DNA of 64,000 bases. Origin: Bacteroides sp. Lineage in GTDB: Bacteria > Bacteroidota > Bacteroidia > Bacteroidales > Bacteroidaceae. Within the stretch, counting starts at the first letter, position 1; every line of letters begins with the position of its first letter. The notes under the pieces were generated by a model. That model worked only from the letters and a program-made list of their open reading frames with translations, was not told the origin of the DNA and did no database searches. Shown here piece after piece: positions 8,992-17,481 of the stretch. Location: assembly GCA_021201335.1 (NCBI GenBank), contig JAJQFD010000009.1, forward strand, positions 248,001 through 312,000, written 5' to 3'. Made by a program: the position numbers and the translations under genes.

Positions 8992-9207
8992 CTACTCATC
9001 CTCTAATGTTACTGTTAATTTCGGAGCCACTTTCACCACCTTCGTTTTCATCCCCATATACGAAACAGCAATATTATCCAATTCACCTGCCTGTAGAGAA
9101 AACTTTCCCTCCGTATCGGTTACTGTACCGATTCTTGTTCCCGCAACAAGTACAGTGGCACCAATTACAGGTTTACCTGTACTGTCCTTTACTTGTCCGT
9201 TCCTCAT
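8992..9207 (-). pseudogene. Carboxypeptidase-regulatory-like domain fragment (probable BlaR1 remnant)
   Basis: A 71-residue ORF that is a single CarboxypepD_reg-like beta-sandwich: GQVKDSTGKPVIGATVLVAG, then IGTVTDTEGKFSL and SYMGMKTKVVKV. It has no signal peptide and no partner domain. The ATG at 9207 overlaps the TGA of the blaI-like fragment (ATGA). The same frame stays open upstream of the ATG across the junction (KVSESDQSI before the Met), as expected if this is the tail of a larger protein. Bacteroidales BlaR1-type M56 peptidases often carry this domain at their C-terminus, so I read it as the tail of a deleted blaR1 gene. A standalone small protein is possible but less likely. Confidence 0.6.
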
Positions 9208-9383
9208 AATAGATTGATCTGATTCAGATACCTTTTTTCTTCTAATCCACGTACAATGGTTGATAAGGTATTGAAATGAGTTTTTGGGTCGTCATAGAAC
9301 GTAAGTATTTCTTTCACGAACAGTGGTCCTTTTTCCCAGAAAAAGGCCATTAATTCTTCTTCTTTTGCAGTTAATCCTTTCAT
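9204..9383 (-). pseudogene. Truncated BlaI/MecI-family repressor
   Basis: From the ATG at 9383 the minus strand encodes a 59-residue protein beginning MKGLTAKEEELMAFFWEKG and containing THFNTLSTIVRGLEEK, the winged-helix DNA-binding half of BlaI/MecI/CopY repressors. Family members are about 120 residues, with a C-terminal dimerisation and proteolysis region. Here the match ends at GLEEK, then RYLNQINLL and a stop follow. The stop overlaps the start of the next fragment. Palindromes typical of an operator lie just upstream (9409-9441). Loss of the dimer domain should weaken or abolish repression. It is too short for ordinary ORF cut-offs. Confidence 0.65.
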
Positions 9384-9408
9384 AGCTTTCCATTTAATTG
9401 CAACAAGG

Positions 9409-9441
9409 AACTAAACAATTTAGTTGGGAAACTAATTTCCC
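9409..9441. promoter_or_regulatory. Tandem palindromes, putative BlaI-type operator
   Basis: Two perfect palindromes lie side by side, 26 bases upstream of the truncated blaI start. AACTAAACAATTTAGTT is at 9409-9425 (7-bp arms) and GGGAAACTAATTTCCC at 9426-9441 (6-bp arms around CTAA). BlaI-family repressors bind dyads in their own promoters, so autoregulation of the original operon is plausible. Confidence 0.5.
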
Positions 9442-9512
9442 TAGTCAAATTAAACTAAAGGTTATAGTTAAACTGAAAGAGACAGCAAAAGATTTCTTTT
9501 TTTGTATATCTA

Positions 9513-9619
9513 CAGTCTGTAGGGGCATCCCTTGTGGGTGCCCAAATGATGGTCGCCTAATACAACATAAAACTCAATCATTATCAGAGGGCACCCACAA
9601 GGGATGCCCCTACAGACTG
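9513..9619. repeat. Perfect 31-bp inverted repeat with 45-nt loop
   Basis: The arms at 9513-9543 and 9589-9619 are exact reverse complements over 31 bases, with the inner part GGGGCATCCCTTGTGGGTG. The loop of 45 bases has no obvious structure. The element sits between the SLC13 gene end and the blaI operator and encodes nothing. It looks like a small miniature or REP-type element; a decayed relative is at 17663-17769. Confidence 0.85.
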
Positions 9620-9631
9620 CGGATTAACTAT

Positions 9632-11494
9632 TTAAAATGGGAAGATAAGCGGCAGTACAAAAATCATGGCTATTCCGATAATTAGTTGCAGCGGTAATCC
9701 AACCTTTATATAATCCATAAAGGTATAATGACCTGGTCCCATTACCAATGCATTGGGTGGTGTAGAGAATGGAGAGGCAAAACACATACTGGCTGCTACG
9801 GCTACCGCGAACAGGAAAGAAGTTGGGTTAACTTCCATTTGTATAGCCGCACTCAATGCGATGGGACAGAGAAGAACAGCTGTAGCCGTATTGCTGATAA
9901 ACATGGTCATAATTGTAGTTGTAAAATAGATACCAGCCAACAATACATACGGCCCATATCCACCTAAGTTATTTACCAGCATGTTGGATACTAATTGAGA
10001 AGCTCCTGTTTTTTCAAGTGCCAAGGACATAGGAAGCATGGCAGCTATTAAAACAATACTTTCCCAGTTAATGGTCTTATAAGCATCTTCTACATTGCGG
10101 AAGCAACCCGTCAAAATCATCAGAAGGCCTGCCAGAATTACAGCTGTTACCGGAGCTATTGGAATAAAATCGAAAATCATACATACAATCATACCAATCA
10201 TAATGATGGCGGCTATCGGTGCTTTATGATCCAATGTTACCTTTGCAGCCTCAGTCAAGGGCTGTCCCAATACGACCCATTCGGATTGATCTTCACTTAG
10301 GCGAGCAATATTTTCCCAGGTACCCTGTACCAATAACAGGTCACCAGAAAGAATCTTTTCATCTTTCAGATTTTTGAGTATATATTGTTGCTTACGCTGT
10401 ATCCCAAGTATATTTACTCCAAAGTTTTCACGAAATCCGGCATCTTTAATTGTTTTGTTGATTAGTTTAGAGTTGGGCATTAATACAATTTCAGCAATCC
10501 CGATCTCTTTAAACTCCAACTCTCCGCTTGGGCCAGTAACTTTCCCCTCAGCTTTATGCGTATCCAGAAGCTCTACCTTGGTTTCTTCTACAAAATGTTG
10601 TACATTTTCAAATTCACCGAGCAGATACAAAATATCTCCCGACTGGATCAGCGTATTTGCTTCTGCTATCTCCTGGCTCATGGTCTTGAAGAAATTCCGG
10701 GATGATCCGGATACCCTGCGTACTTCCAGAATACTCACATTGTAGTTTTGGGTAATACCCAATTCCATAATTGTTTTTCCTGCCAGTACAGAATTATCAT
10801 GAACTTCAACCCGATATAAATTATGAGATAACTGATACTCATTGGCCAGTTCTTTCAATGATTTCGATTTCTTCTTCTTTTTGTTTTTATCGTCTTTCTG
10901 AGATAGGAACATTTTACTTAACGGAATCAAAACCAAAACGCCAATAGTAAGGCAGACAATACCTACCGGCGTAAATGAAAAGAATGTCAGCCTCTCATAT
11001 CCGGCTGCTTCCAATGCTTCCGCGATGATAAGGTTAGGCGGTGTTCCGATTAAGGTCATCATTCCACCCAAGCTGCTTGCAAAAGCCAACGGCATCAGCA
11101 AACGGCGACTGTTGATATTTCCACTGGCTGCCATACTTACCACAATGGGAAGCATTAATGCCACCGTTCCGGTATTACTTACAAAAGCACCAATACCAGC
11201 CGTAGCTAGAATAACAAGAATGAATAATTTGGTTTCATTGGTACCGGCCATCGACAAAATCTTACTACTAATCATTTTTGCCAGTCCGGTTTTAAAGATA
11301 GCTCCTCCCACCACAAAGAGGCCAACCATCATAATTACCACACTGTTAGAAAAGCCGCTTAAAGCTTCGGATGGAGTTAAAATACCAAATACGATTAAAA
11401 GAGCCAGGGCACAAAGTGCCACAATATCAGACCTTATTTTGCCGTGTACAAAAAATACCACCGACAAAATAAGGATTATAAAGGTTGTATACAT
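9632..11494 (-). CDS. SLC13/DASS-family anion transporter with two RCK_C (TrkA-C) domains
   Basis: A 620-residue inner-membrane carrier of the divalent anion:sodium symporter group (sulfate, dicarboxylates and related anions). Hydrophobic helices fill residues 1-190 and 400-620. Between them are two TrkA-C/RCK_C regulatory domains (about 215-300 and 325-400), the usual SLC13 arrangement in bacteria such as SLT- or SdcS-related permeases. SNTGTVALMLP near residue 105 and ISNTATAVLLCP near 545 are the paired SNT motifs that bind substrate and Na+. The substrate cannot be named. It lies 15 bases after the tlpA-like gene and is probably cotranscribed with it. Confidence 0.88.
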   Translation of the reverse strand: MYTTFIILILSVVFFVHGKIRSDIVALCALALLIVFGILTPSEALSGFSNSVVIMMVGLFVVGGAIFKTGLAKMISSKILSMAGTNETKLFILVILATAGIGAFVSNTGTVALMLPIVVSMAASGNINSRRLLMPLAFASSLGGMMTLIGTPPNLIIAEALEAAGYERLTFFSFTPVGIVCLTIGVLVLIPLSKMFLSQKDDKNKKKKKSKSLKELANEYQLSHNLYRVEVHDNSVLAGKTIMELGITQNYNVSILEVRRVSGSSRNFFKTMSQEIAEANTLIQSGDILYLLGEFENVQHFVEETKVELLDTHKAEGKVTGPSGELEFKEIGIAEIVLMPNSKLINKTIKDAGFRENFGVNILGIQRKQQYILKNLKDEKILSGDLLLVQGTWENIARLSEDQSEWVVLGQPLTEAAKVTLDHKAPIAAIIMIGMIVCMIFDFIPIAPVTAVILAGLLMILTGCFRNVEDAYKTINWESIVLIAAMLPMSLALEKTGASQLVSNMLVNNLGGYGPYVLLAGIYFTTTIMTMFISNTATAVLLCPIALSAAIQMEVNPTSFLFAVAVAASMCFASPFSTPPNALVMGPGHYTFMDYIKVGLPLQLIIGIAMIFVLPLIFPF

Positions 11495-11509
11495 ACTGTT
11501 CTTCCTTTG

Positions 11510-12070
11510 TTAGTAGTTTAGTCGTTTGTCGATCTCTTTCACTAAAGAGTTAAATTCTTCTTCATTAAATAAACGGGTAAGCATAATGATTCGTCCATCA
11601 CGGTCTATCAGGACATTGCGGGTTATTCCGGCTTTTCGTAAAGCATATTTAGCAAAAATATCTCCACCGGGATCAAGACCCAGAGGATAGGTTACACCTA
11701 CTTTCTTGCCGAATTCAATTACTTTTTCAAGGGGTTCATCGCGGTCTATTCCCAGGAGGATAAAATCATTGTTGTCTTTATGCTTCTGCCAGATATCTTT
11801 TTCAATAAAAGGCATTTCTTTACGGCATACGCCACACCAACTGGCGGTGAATTGTAACATAACAATCTTCCCCTTTAAAGAAGACAATGTTACACTCTTC
11901 CCGTCCGTAAGTTCCATTTTAAAATCGGGTGCCATATCTCCCACTTTTACAATGTAACCTACTTCATCAGCATTTACCGTCTGAAGATTTGTTGTTTGTT
12001 GAGACTGCACAGTTCCTGTACAGAGGAATAGAAAGATAAAGAGGTAAAAAACGTTTGTTTTTCTTTTCAT
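11510..12070 (-). CDS. TlpA-like thioredoxin-fold thiol-disulfide protein
   Basis: A 186-residue exported protein. The signal peptide is about residues 1-24 (MKRKTNVFYLFIFLFLCTG). The thioredoxin fold carries the active-site CxxC as WCGVC at about residues 76-80, and GITRNVLIDRDGRI holds the cis-Pro-side region of the AhpC/TSA-Redoxin group. It is likely a periplasmic thiol reductase. It is the first gene of a two-gene unit with the SLC13 transporter and has its own -7 box. The link between redox protein and anion carrier is only positional. Confidence 0.88.
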   Translation of the reverse strand: MKRKTNVFYLFIFLFLCTGTVQSQQTTNLQTVNADEVGYIVKVGDMAPDFKMELTDGKSVTLSSLKGKIVMLQFTASWCGVCRKEMPFIEKDIWQKHKDNNDFILLGIDRDEPLEKVIEFGKKVGVTYPLGLDPGGDIFAKYALRKAGITRNVLIDRDGRIIMLTRLFNEEEFNSLVKEIDKRLNY

Positions 12071-12089
12071 AATAGCTTCATTTAATTCA

Positions 12090-12097
12090 CAAAATTA
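12090..12097 (-). promoter_or_regulatory. -7 box for the tlpA-SLC13 unit
   Basis: Read on the minus strand this is TAATTTTG, matching TAnnTTTG, 19 bases before the ATG at 12070. That leaves a 5' leader of only about a dozen bases. Confidence 0.55.
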
Positions 12098-12118
12098 ACA
12101 AATGAAGCAGTTAATCAC

Positions 12119-12182
12119 AAAAAAAAGAACTTGCACTCTACTAATTATAGTATATTTTTACATTTCATAGTAAAGTGCAAGT
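12119..12182 (-). terminator. Rho-independent terminator after the transaldolase gene
   Basis: On the minus strand ACTTGCACTTTACTA (12182-12168) pairs with TAGTAGAGTGCAAGT (12143-12129) with one mismatch, and TTC plus eight T residues follows. It separates the transaldolase-like gene from the tlpA promoter. Confidence 0.8.
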
Positions 12183-12231
12183 CCGCGAACTTAGAATACA
12201 AATAATTAATCTTAAAAACGGGGGGTAATAT

Positions 12232-12888
12232 CTATCCATTGATCGATTTATAATCTTCCAGAAATTTCTGTAGCCCGGCATCTGTCAGCGGGTGTTTCAG
12301 TAATCCTTTAATGGCACTTAGCGGACAGGTTGCTACATCCGCTCCTACTTCGACACATTGAATAATATGACGGGAATTTCGGATTGAAGCGGCCAGTACC
12401 TGGGTTTCGTAACCATAATAACGATACATTTCCACAATCCGGGCAACCAAAGCAATACCATCTTCGCCGATATCATCCAAACGTCCAACAAATGGCGAAA
12501 CATAGGTTGCACCTGCTTTGGCAGCCAGTAAAGCTTGCCCGGTAGAGAAAACCAAGGTGCAATTGGTACGGATCTCTTTACCGCTAAAATACTTAATTGC
12601 TTTAATACCATCTGCAATGCAGGGTACTTTTACAACTATATGCGGATTTAAAGCCGCCAGTTCCTCACCCTCACGAATCATACCTTCATAATCGGTAGCG
12701 ATTACTTCGGCACTGACATCCGCCTGTACAATCTTGCAAATATCCACATAATGTTTTTGCTGACTCCCTGTCCCTTTTATTCCTTCTTTTGCCATGAGTG
12801 ACGGGTTGGTTGTAACTCCATCCAGTACTCCCATTTCATAGGCTTCACGTATCTGGTCAAGATTGGCAGTGTCAATAAAGAATTTCAT
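12232..12888 (-). CDS. fsa: Fructose-6-phosphate aldolase/transaldolase-like protein
   Basis: A 218-residue small transaldolase (TalC/FSA subfamily). It opens MKFFIDTANLDQIREA with GVTTNPSL at residues 24-31, the typical signature. The Schiff-base lysine is in HIVVKVP at about residue 87. The length matches FSA/TalC rather than the 315-residue classical transaldolase. It would cleave or form fructose 6-phosphate (aldolase), or transfer dihydroxyacetone in the non-oxidative pentose phosphate pathway; the sequence alone does not separate these. It is monocistronic with a strong terminator. The pentose link would suit the nearby xylan locus, but the gene is not part of it. Confidence 0.9.
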   Translation of the reverse strand: MKFFIDTANLDQIREAYEMGVLDGVTTNPSLMAKEGIKGTGSQQKHYVDICKIVQADVSAEVIATDYEGMIREGEELAALNPHIVVKVPCIADGIKAIKYFSGKEIRTNCTLVFSTGQALLAAKAGATYVSPFVGRLDDIGEDGIALVARIVEMYRYYGYETQVLAASIRNSRHIIQCVEVGADVATCPLSAIKGLLKHPLTDAGLQKFLEDYKSING

Positions 12889-12945
12889 GATGATAAGTTT
12901 ATTATTTACTCTATAAACAAATCATCGGGAAAGAAAGTTCAGCTT

Positions 12946-14166
12946 TTATCTGTTCACTTTGACGGTTTGTTTTGCCGGTTTGGGGGAAGATTCAACTTTA
13001 AGAAATAAAATAACGAAAGCTGATGCTGTACAAGCAAAGAAAGCCAGTCCAACGGCCGTCAGTGTACCATTACTTAACATATTCGACACGAGTGAACAAA
13101 TAAATGCAACCAACAATTGGATAGAACCGAATAAGGCAGAGGCTGTACCGCTGTTTTCGGTAAAAGGGGTAATAGCCAGTTCGGTGGTTGTAGGAAACAG
13201 AATACCTATGGGAAACACATAAAAGAACAGCAAAACTAAAATGATAGCTATATTTACCTGCATATACATCAGGGATAGGAGCACGATACTAACGAGAAAC
13301 ATGAAGCTGACACTCAGTTTGACCAGTTTACCCACAGAAAAATGCTTTTGCAGGGAAGTTGTCAGGTAGGAAGCCACCATTAATCCGAACGCATTGACAG
13401 AGAAGACCAGACTAAACATGTGGTTGGATAAACCGCCATGCTCCATAATTAGAAACGGCCCGTTGGCCACGTACACCATTAACGCACCATTCGCGATACC
13501 GGCAATCAGCGAATAAACCAAAAACTTCTTTACTTTCAGGATATTCCAATAATCCATCCAGACATGGGTCGTTGAACTCACTTGCACTTTAACCGGTTTG
13601 TGAGTTTCCGGTAAGCCAAACCAGGTAAAGATAAACATAGCTATACCCAGTATCAAAATCACACCAAACAACGCTTTCCAGGTAAAGGCCGCCAGAATGC
13701 CATTACCAATAACCGGAGCTATAATGGGGGCAATTCCCATGATTAAAGCCAATATAGAATAAATCTTCAACGTATCGGTTTTGGCAAAATAATCAGTAAC
13801 GACAGCCCTTGAAATAACAACTCCTCCACATCCACCGATGGCTTGCAGGAAACGAGCAACCCATAATTGCTCGATGGTGGTTACATACATGCAGGCAACC
13901 GTCGCAACCATAAAGATGGATAAAGATATCAGAATCGGTTTCTTCCGGCCAAATTTATCAGCTAAAGGTCCCCACAATAACTGTCCGATGGCGAAACCAC
14001 CCAGAAAAGTTGACAAAGAAATTTGTACATTGGCAGTGGAGGTATTCAGTGCATCGGCAATCAGGATAAAGCCCGGCAAATATAAGTCAATGCTTAAAGG
14101 TTCTAAGGCGGTTAAGAGGGAAAGGATCAGAATAACGATCCATTAGGTGAAAGTAAAATTCTTCAT
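12946..14166 (-). pseudogene. Bcr/CflA-type MFS drug transporter with a stop at codon 8
   Basis: From the ATG at 14166 the frame reads MKNFTFT, then TAA (14145-14143), then WIVILILSLLTALEPLSID and LYLPGFILIADALNT, continuing unbroken to 12946. The residues after the stop form the missing first helix of a 12-helix Bcr/CflA major facilitator, and LWGPLADKFGRKKP is the loop 2-3 motif. Without the stop the protein would be 406 residues, normal for the family. A -7 box at 14193-14186 supports the ATG at 14166. The only later start of note is a TTG at 14079, which would cut off helix 1. It is a pseudogene, or the TAA is a sequence error. When intact it would export drugs or metabolites by proton antiport. 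Confidence 0.75.
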
Positions 14167-14185
14167 ATCTTCTTTTTTTGGGGAG

Positions 14186-14193
14186 CAAAAGTA
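14186..14193 (-). promoter_or_regulatory. -7 box for the Bcr-type transporter
   Basis: Minus-strand TACTTTTG matches TAnnTTTG and ends 19 bases before the ATG at 14166. This places the start codon upstream of the nonsense codon. Confidence 0.6.
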
Positions 14194-14274
14194 ACAAGGA
14201 TTCCAGAGAGAGGGCTTGCACCATTCCTCCGTTCTCTTGGACAAATGAACTATTTCACTATTTATCCTTTTCTA

Positions 14275-14305
14275 TTGTAGGGAGTAATTATTAATCTTAC
14301 TTTTG
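14275..14305 (+). promoter_or_regulatory. Promoter of the 129-residue hypothetical gene
   Basis: TTG at 14275-14277 and TACTTTTG at 14298-14305, separated by 20 bases, fit the Bacteroidetes -33/-7 pattern. The ATG at 14323 follows with a leader of about 10 bases. Confidence 0.65.
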
Positions 14306-14322
14306 AGAAATAAAGATACCAC

Positions 14323-14712
14323 ATGATACATAGGGATTATATTATGAGACTACTCCAGTTGTTTTTCGAAGCACTGGCTAAGTTTATTCGCAATAAAGAA
14401 GGCAAAGATCCGGAGATACTTCGTCCGGAACTGGAAGATCTTTATAAAACGTATCTGAAAGTTCCATGGGATTACTACAAGGACTTGACGATGGAGCAAA
14501 TTATTAACTCTTTTGACGAAGATGAACGATTGGTGAAAATGGAAATTGTCGCCGAATTGTTTTATCAGGATGCTTTATTGGAAGATATAGACATTGTATT
14601 GTTGAAAAAAGCCAGAGATATCCTGAAGTATGTTGATTTGAATAGTGATACTTTCTCTTTCGACCGCCAACGAAAAGTGAGTGAGATAGAAGATATTCTG
14701 CAAAATTATTGA
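14323..14712 (+). CDS. Hypothetical protein, DUF6483-like
   Basis: A 129-residue, largely helical cytoplasmic protein with no signal peptide. The start (HRDYIMRLLQLFFEALAKFI) recalls the DUF6483 family of Firmicutes and Bacteroidetes, whose function is unknown; this is a weak, memory-based match. The acidic middle (DLTMEQIINSFDEDERL) and the final helix look like a TPR-type or helical-bundle fold. It has its own promoter and overlaps the convergent AraC gene by 7 bases at the 3' end. Confidence 0.65.
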   Translation: MIHRDYIMRLLQLFFEALAKFIRNKEGKDPEILRPELEDLYKTYLKVPWDYYKDLTMEQIINSFDEDERLVKMEIVAELFYQDALLEDIDIVLLKKARDILKYVDLNSDTFSFDRQRKVSEIEDILQNY

Positions 14713-15539
14713 TGCAGGCTTTTAAATTCGCTGGGTGTCATCCCCGTTTGTTGTTTAAAGAAACGGGTGAAGTATGCCGGTTCACTGAACCCCAGGTGAA
14801 AGGCTATCTCTTTCAGGTTTTTGGTTCCCAGGCGGATTTCCTTTTTTATTTCCAGTATCAGCCGTTCCTGCAAATGTTGTTTGATGGTTTTCCCGGTGCC
14901 TTTCACGCAAAGTTCGTTTACTTTCTTATTGGATAGATTCATCCGGGTAGCATAAAAATCTGTCTCCCGTTCCGTAATGAAGTGATGATCTATCAGTCTC
15001 ATTAATTCGGAAACCGGCCTGTCGGGTCTGTTGATAGAAACATCGCTTACTTCATACAGAGAGGATACATGAAAAAGAAAAGCTTCCATGTAACTCTCCA
15101 TCAGTAAGATTCTATTTTCGTTCTGGTATTCCAGCAAAATTAGTTCCATCAGTTGATGGAGAATTGCCAGGGTATCTTTATCCAGACGGATAAATACATT
15201 GGATGCATATCCGTTCAGATAGTCCGACTGTAAATGTTGATTGATATGAAAAAAGTTATCGTTATGAATGGCAAACAAATATCCTTCCTTCCCTTCGATA
15301 TCCAGCATATCTATTTGTCCGGGAAATACAATGACTACCTGGTTATCACCTATTGTATATTCATTAAAGTCCAGAAAATAAGCCGGATCGCCCCCTGACC
15401 GGGTAAACCAAATTACCTGATGAAAGTCATACCGCTGATAGTTGCCAAAGATAGCATCATCGGCCTGTTCCAACCGGAAAATCTCAATAAACTGATCTCC
15501 TTCCAAGCGGTTAATGGGTATGTTAAAACGGTTTCTCAA
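14706..15539 (-). CDS. AraC-family transcriptional regulator
   Basis: A 277-residue regulator with an N-terminal cupin-like sensing region (DFHQVIWFTRSGGDPAYFLD, IVFPGQIDML) and a C-terminal AraC HTH. The second helix-turn-helix is LKEIAFHLGFSEPAYFTRFFK followed by GMTPSEFK. The frame is open back to an ATG at 15632, but that start would overlap the ABC gene by 97 bases. A TTG at 15539 overlaps the ABC stop as TTGA, which suggests coupled translation, so I prefer it. The gene is the last of a two-gene unit with the ABC ATPase. The sensed ligand is unknown. Confidence 0.85.
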   Translation of the reverse strand: MRNRFNIPINRLEGDQFIEIFRLEQADDAIFGNYQRYDFHQVIWFTRSGGDPAYFLDFNEYTIGDNQVVIVFPGQIDMLDIEGKEGYLFAIHNDNFFHINQHLQSDYLNGYASNVFIRLDKDTLAILHQLMELILLEYQNENRILLMESYMEAFLFHVSSLYEVSDVSINRPDRPVSELMRLIDHHFITERETDFYATRMNLSNKKVNELCVKGTGKTIKQHLQERLILEIKKEIRLGTKNLKEIAFHLGFSEPAYFTRFFKQQTGMTPSEFKSLHQ

Positions 15540-16987
15540 TTCTTTGTCAGGTGCAAATGATGGGTAATAACTGATGGGAACTCGTTCTGATAGTGTGTAA
15601 CCATAATCAAGGTTTTGTTTTTTCTTCCGCAAAATGCTTCAATTGCTTTCTTTACATGAAGCCTGTTATAGGAATCCAGTCCATGAAAAGGTTCATCCAA
15701 GATAAGCAATTCCGGGTCTTTTACAAAAGCGCGGGCAAGCAAAACCAGGCGTTGCTCTCCCGAAGAAAGCTGCAGGAAAGGAACTTCCGACAAATGCCCT
15801 GTATTGAAAATAGTCATCCACCACTTACACTTCTCAATCTGTTCTGATGGAGTTTGTTTGTATAGTCCAATAGAATCATGCAACCCGGAAGCAACGATTT
15901 CAACGGAAGGGATATTTTTCAAATACGCCCGATGCATCTCCGGAGAAACGTATCCAATGTGCTTTTTTATTTCCCAGATACTTTCGCCCGTACCCCGTTT
16001 ACGGCCAAAAAGACTGATATCACAAGCATACGCCTGAGGATTATCCGCACAGATCAGGCTGAGTAAGGTCGACTTTCCTGCTCCGTTCTCCCCACTCAAT
16101 GCCCACTTTTCTCCAGTCTGAACCGTCCAATCCAGCTCTTTCAGAATTGTACGATCTCCATAACGAATACTGACTTGATTCAGCTTTACCATCTCCTTTC
16201 CGGTAGCATGAGAATCCGTATCGGGTAATTGCGAGATTTGTTGTTGCATCAGTCTGGTTTTATCGGTTTCACCGATGGCATAGTCTTCAGACATATACTC
16301 TTCCCGGGATTGTTTGGGAGAGACAACCTTATCTTTTACAGGCACCACATGCGTAATGAAACCAGGGATGTCACTTACTCTGGAAAGCACCATTATTATC
16401 TGTAGATGTTCCAGTGTTGACAACTCCTCCAGTAATAACTGTAAAAGCTCACGCGTTTGTGCATCGAGTCCAATAAAAGGATTATCGATAATTAAAATAC
16501 GGGGAGTAGATAGCAATGCTTTGATCAACTGAAACTTGCGGAGTTCACCACTGGATAATAATATAATCTTCTTGTCGATAACTGCTTCCAATTGAAATAA
16601 TTGTAGCAATCTCTGAAACAAAGAAGGGTCACTGATCTCACCCAGCATCTCACGAGCAATGGGCGCATCTTCCTGATCGGTAGCATTCCAGCGTTGCTGA
16701 TAGTAATAACTAGCATCGGCACTGCCGTATGTATCCCGGAAAGCTATATATTTTATATTTTCATAAACTGTATTGGTGGGTGAAGGAAAGAAATTATACT
16801 CCACTTTTCCTTCTTTCAAAGAGTGTTTTCCCATCAGCAAATCCACCAATAAACTTTTACCAGCTCCGTTTGGGCCAACAATAGCCAGGTGCTCTTCTTC
16901 CGAAAGAAGAAAATCAACTGGTTTTTCGAATCTTACAAGCGGATTCCGTGCTATGGCATGGGATATTTCGATCTTTTTTTGCTTCAT
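15536..16987 (-). CDS. Tandem ABC ATPase (ModF/PhrA-like)
   Basis: A 483-residue cytoplasmic protein made of two ABC domains in tandem with no membrane segment. Domain 1 has Walker A GPNGAGKS (residues 38-45), signature LSSGELRKF and Walker B ILIIDNPF, with Asn in place of the catalytic Glu. Domain 2 has GENGAGKS, LSSGEQRLVL and LLILDEPF with the Glu present, and ends in the H-loop MVTHY. This asymmetry suggests only one fully hydrolytic site. The ATG at 16987 is chosen over an upstream start because a -7 box ends 4 bases before it. The family includes ModF, but no molybdate genes are nearby. The AraC gene is cotranscribed. Confidence 0.85.
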   Translation of the reverse strand: MKQKKIEISHAIARNPLVRFEKPVDFLLSEEEHLAIVGPNGAGKSLLVDLLMGKHSLKEGKVEYNFFPSPTNTVYENIKYIAFRDTYGSADASYYYQQRWNATDQEDAPIAREMLGEISDPSLFQRLLQLFQLEAVIDKKIILLSSGELRKFQLIKALLSTPRILIIDNPFIGLDAQTRELLQLLLEELSTLEHLQIIMVLSRVSDIPGFITHVVPVKDKVVSPKQSREEYMSEDYAIGETDKTRLMQQQISQLPDTDSHATGKEMVKLNQVSIRYGDRTILKELDWTVQTGEKWALSGENGAGKSTLLSLICADNPQAYACDISLFGRKRGTGESIWEIKKHIGYVSPEMHRAYLKNIPSVEIVASGLHDSIGLYKQTPSEQIEKCKWWMTIFNTGHLSEVPFLQLSSGEQRLVLLARAFVKDPELLILDEPFHGLDSYNRLHVKKAIEAFCGRKNKTLIMVTHYQNEFPSVITHHLHLTKN

Positions 16988-16991
16988 GGTG

Positions 16992-16999
16992 CAAAAGTA
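16992..16999 (-). promoter_or_regulatory. -7 box abutting the ABC ATPase start
   Basis: Minus-strand TACTTTTG, then CACC, then the ATG at 16987. With only 4 bases between the box and the start codon, transcription should begin at or next to the ATG, giving a leaderless message. Confidence 0.6.
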
Positions 17000-17357
17000 A
17001 TACAAATATATAATACAATGGCATTCGAATAGTATCATTCGGATTCCACTGCTAATACCCATTCATTGTATTTCAGAGGATAACCTCCTATTTTACAAAT
17101 TGTCAAAATGATATTTAAACGCTCTCAGAATAAGATATTTAGGTGCGAAGTTGATAGCACTCCATAAAATCGGGAAGAAATGGTATTAGAGTAAATCAAA
17201 AAGAAATAGTTCGAAAGCAATAAGCATCAGAAAGATCACACATAACCGTTTTCATAGATCAACAGAAACATACAACTGGCAATTAAAGCTCTTTTTGATT
17301 ATAAACAATCAGTCGAACTTTAACTGCTTCCAGCATAAAATAGGGAAGAATAAAAGG

Positions 17358-17481
17358 AACTCTGCAGACTTGCGCAGCCCAAGTCCCCGGACTTGAACAG
17401 CGCAAATCTCTGAACTTGGGCTGCGCAAGTCTGGGGAGTTGAGATGCGTAAGTCCTAAAACTTGGGCTGCGCCAGACTGGC
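17358..17481. repeat. 23-bp dyad repeat array, locus D
   Basis: Five consecutive units of exactly 23 bp start at 17358, 17381, 17404, 17427 and 17450, with a partial sixth at 17473. Units alternate an AAGTCnnnnGACTT-like dyad with a GCGCAGCCC or GGGCTGCGC linker, so neighbouring units can pair (AAGTCCCCGGACTT, GACTTGCGCAGCCC, GGGCTGCGCAAGTC). The period changes reading frame each unit, so it is not coding. Confidence 0.8.
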
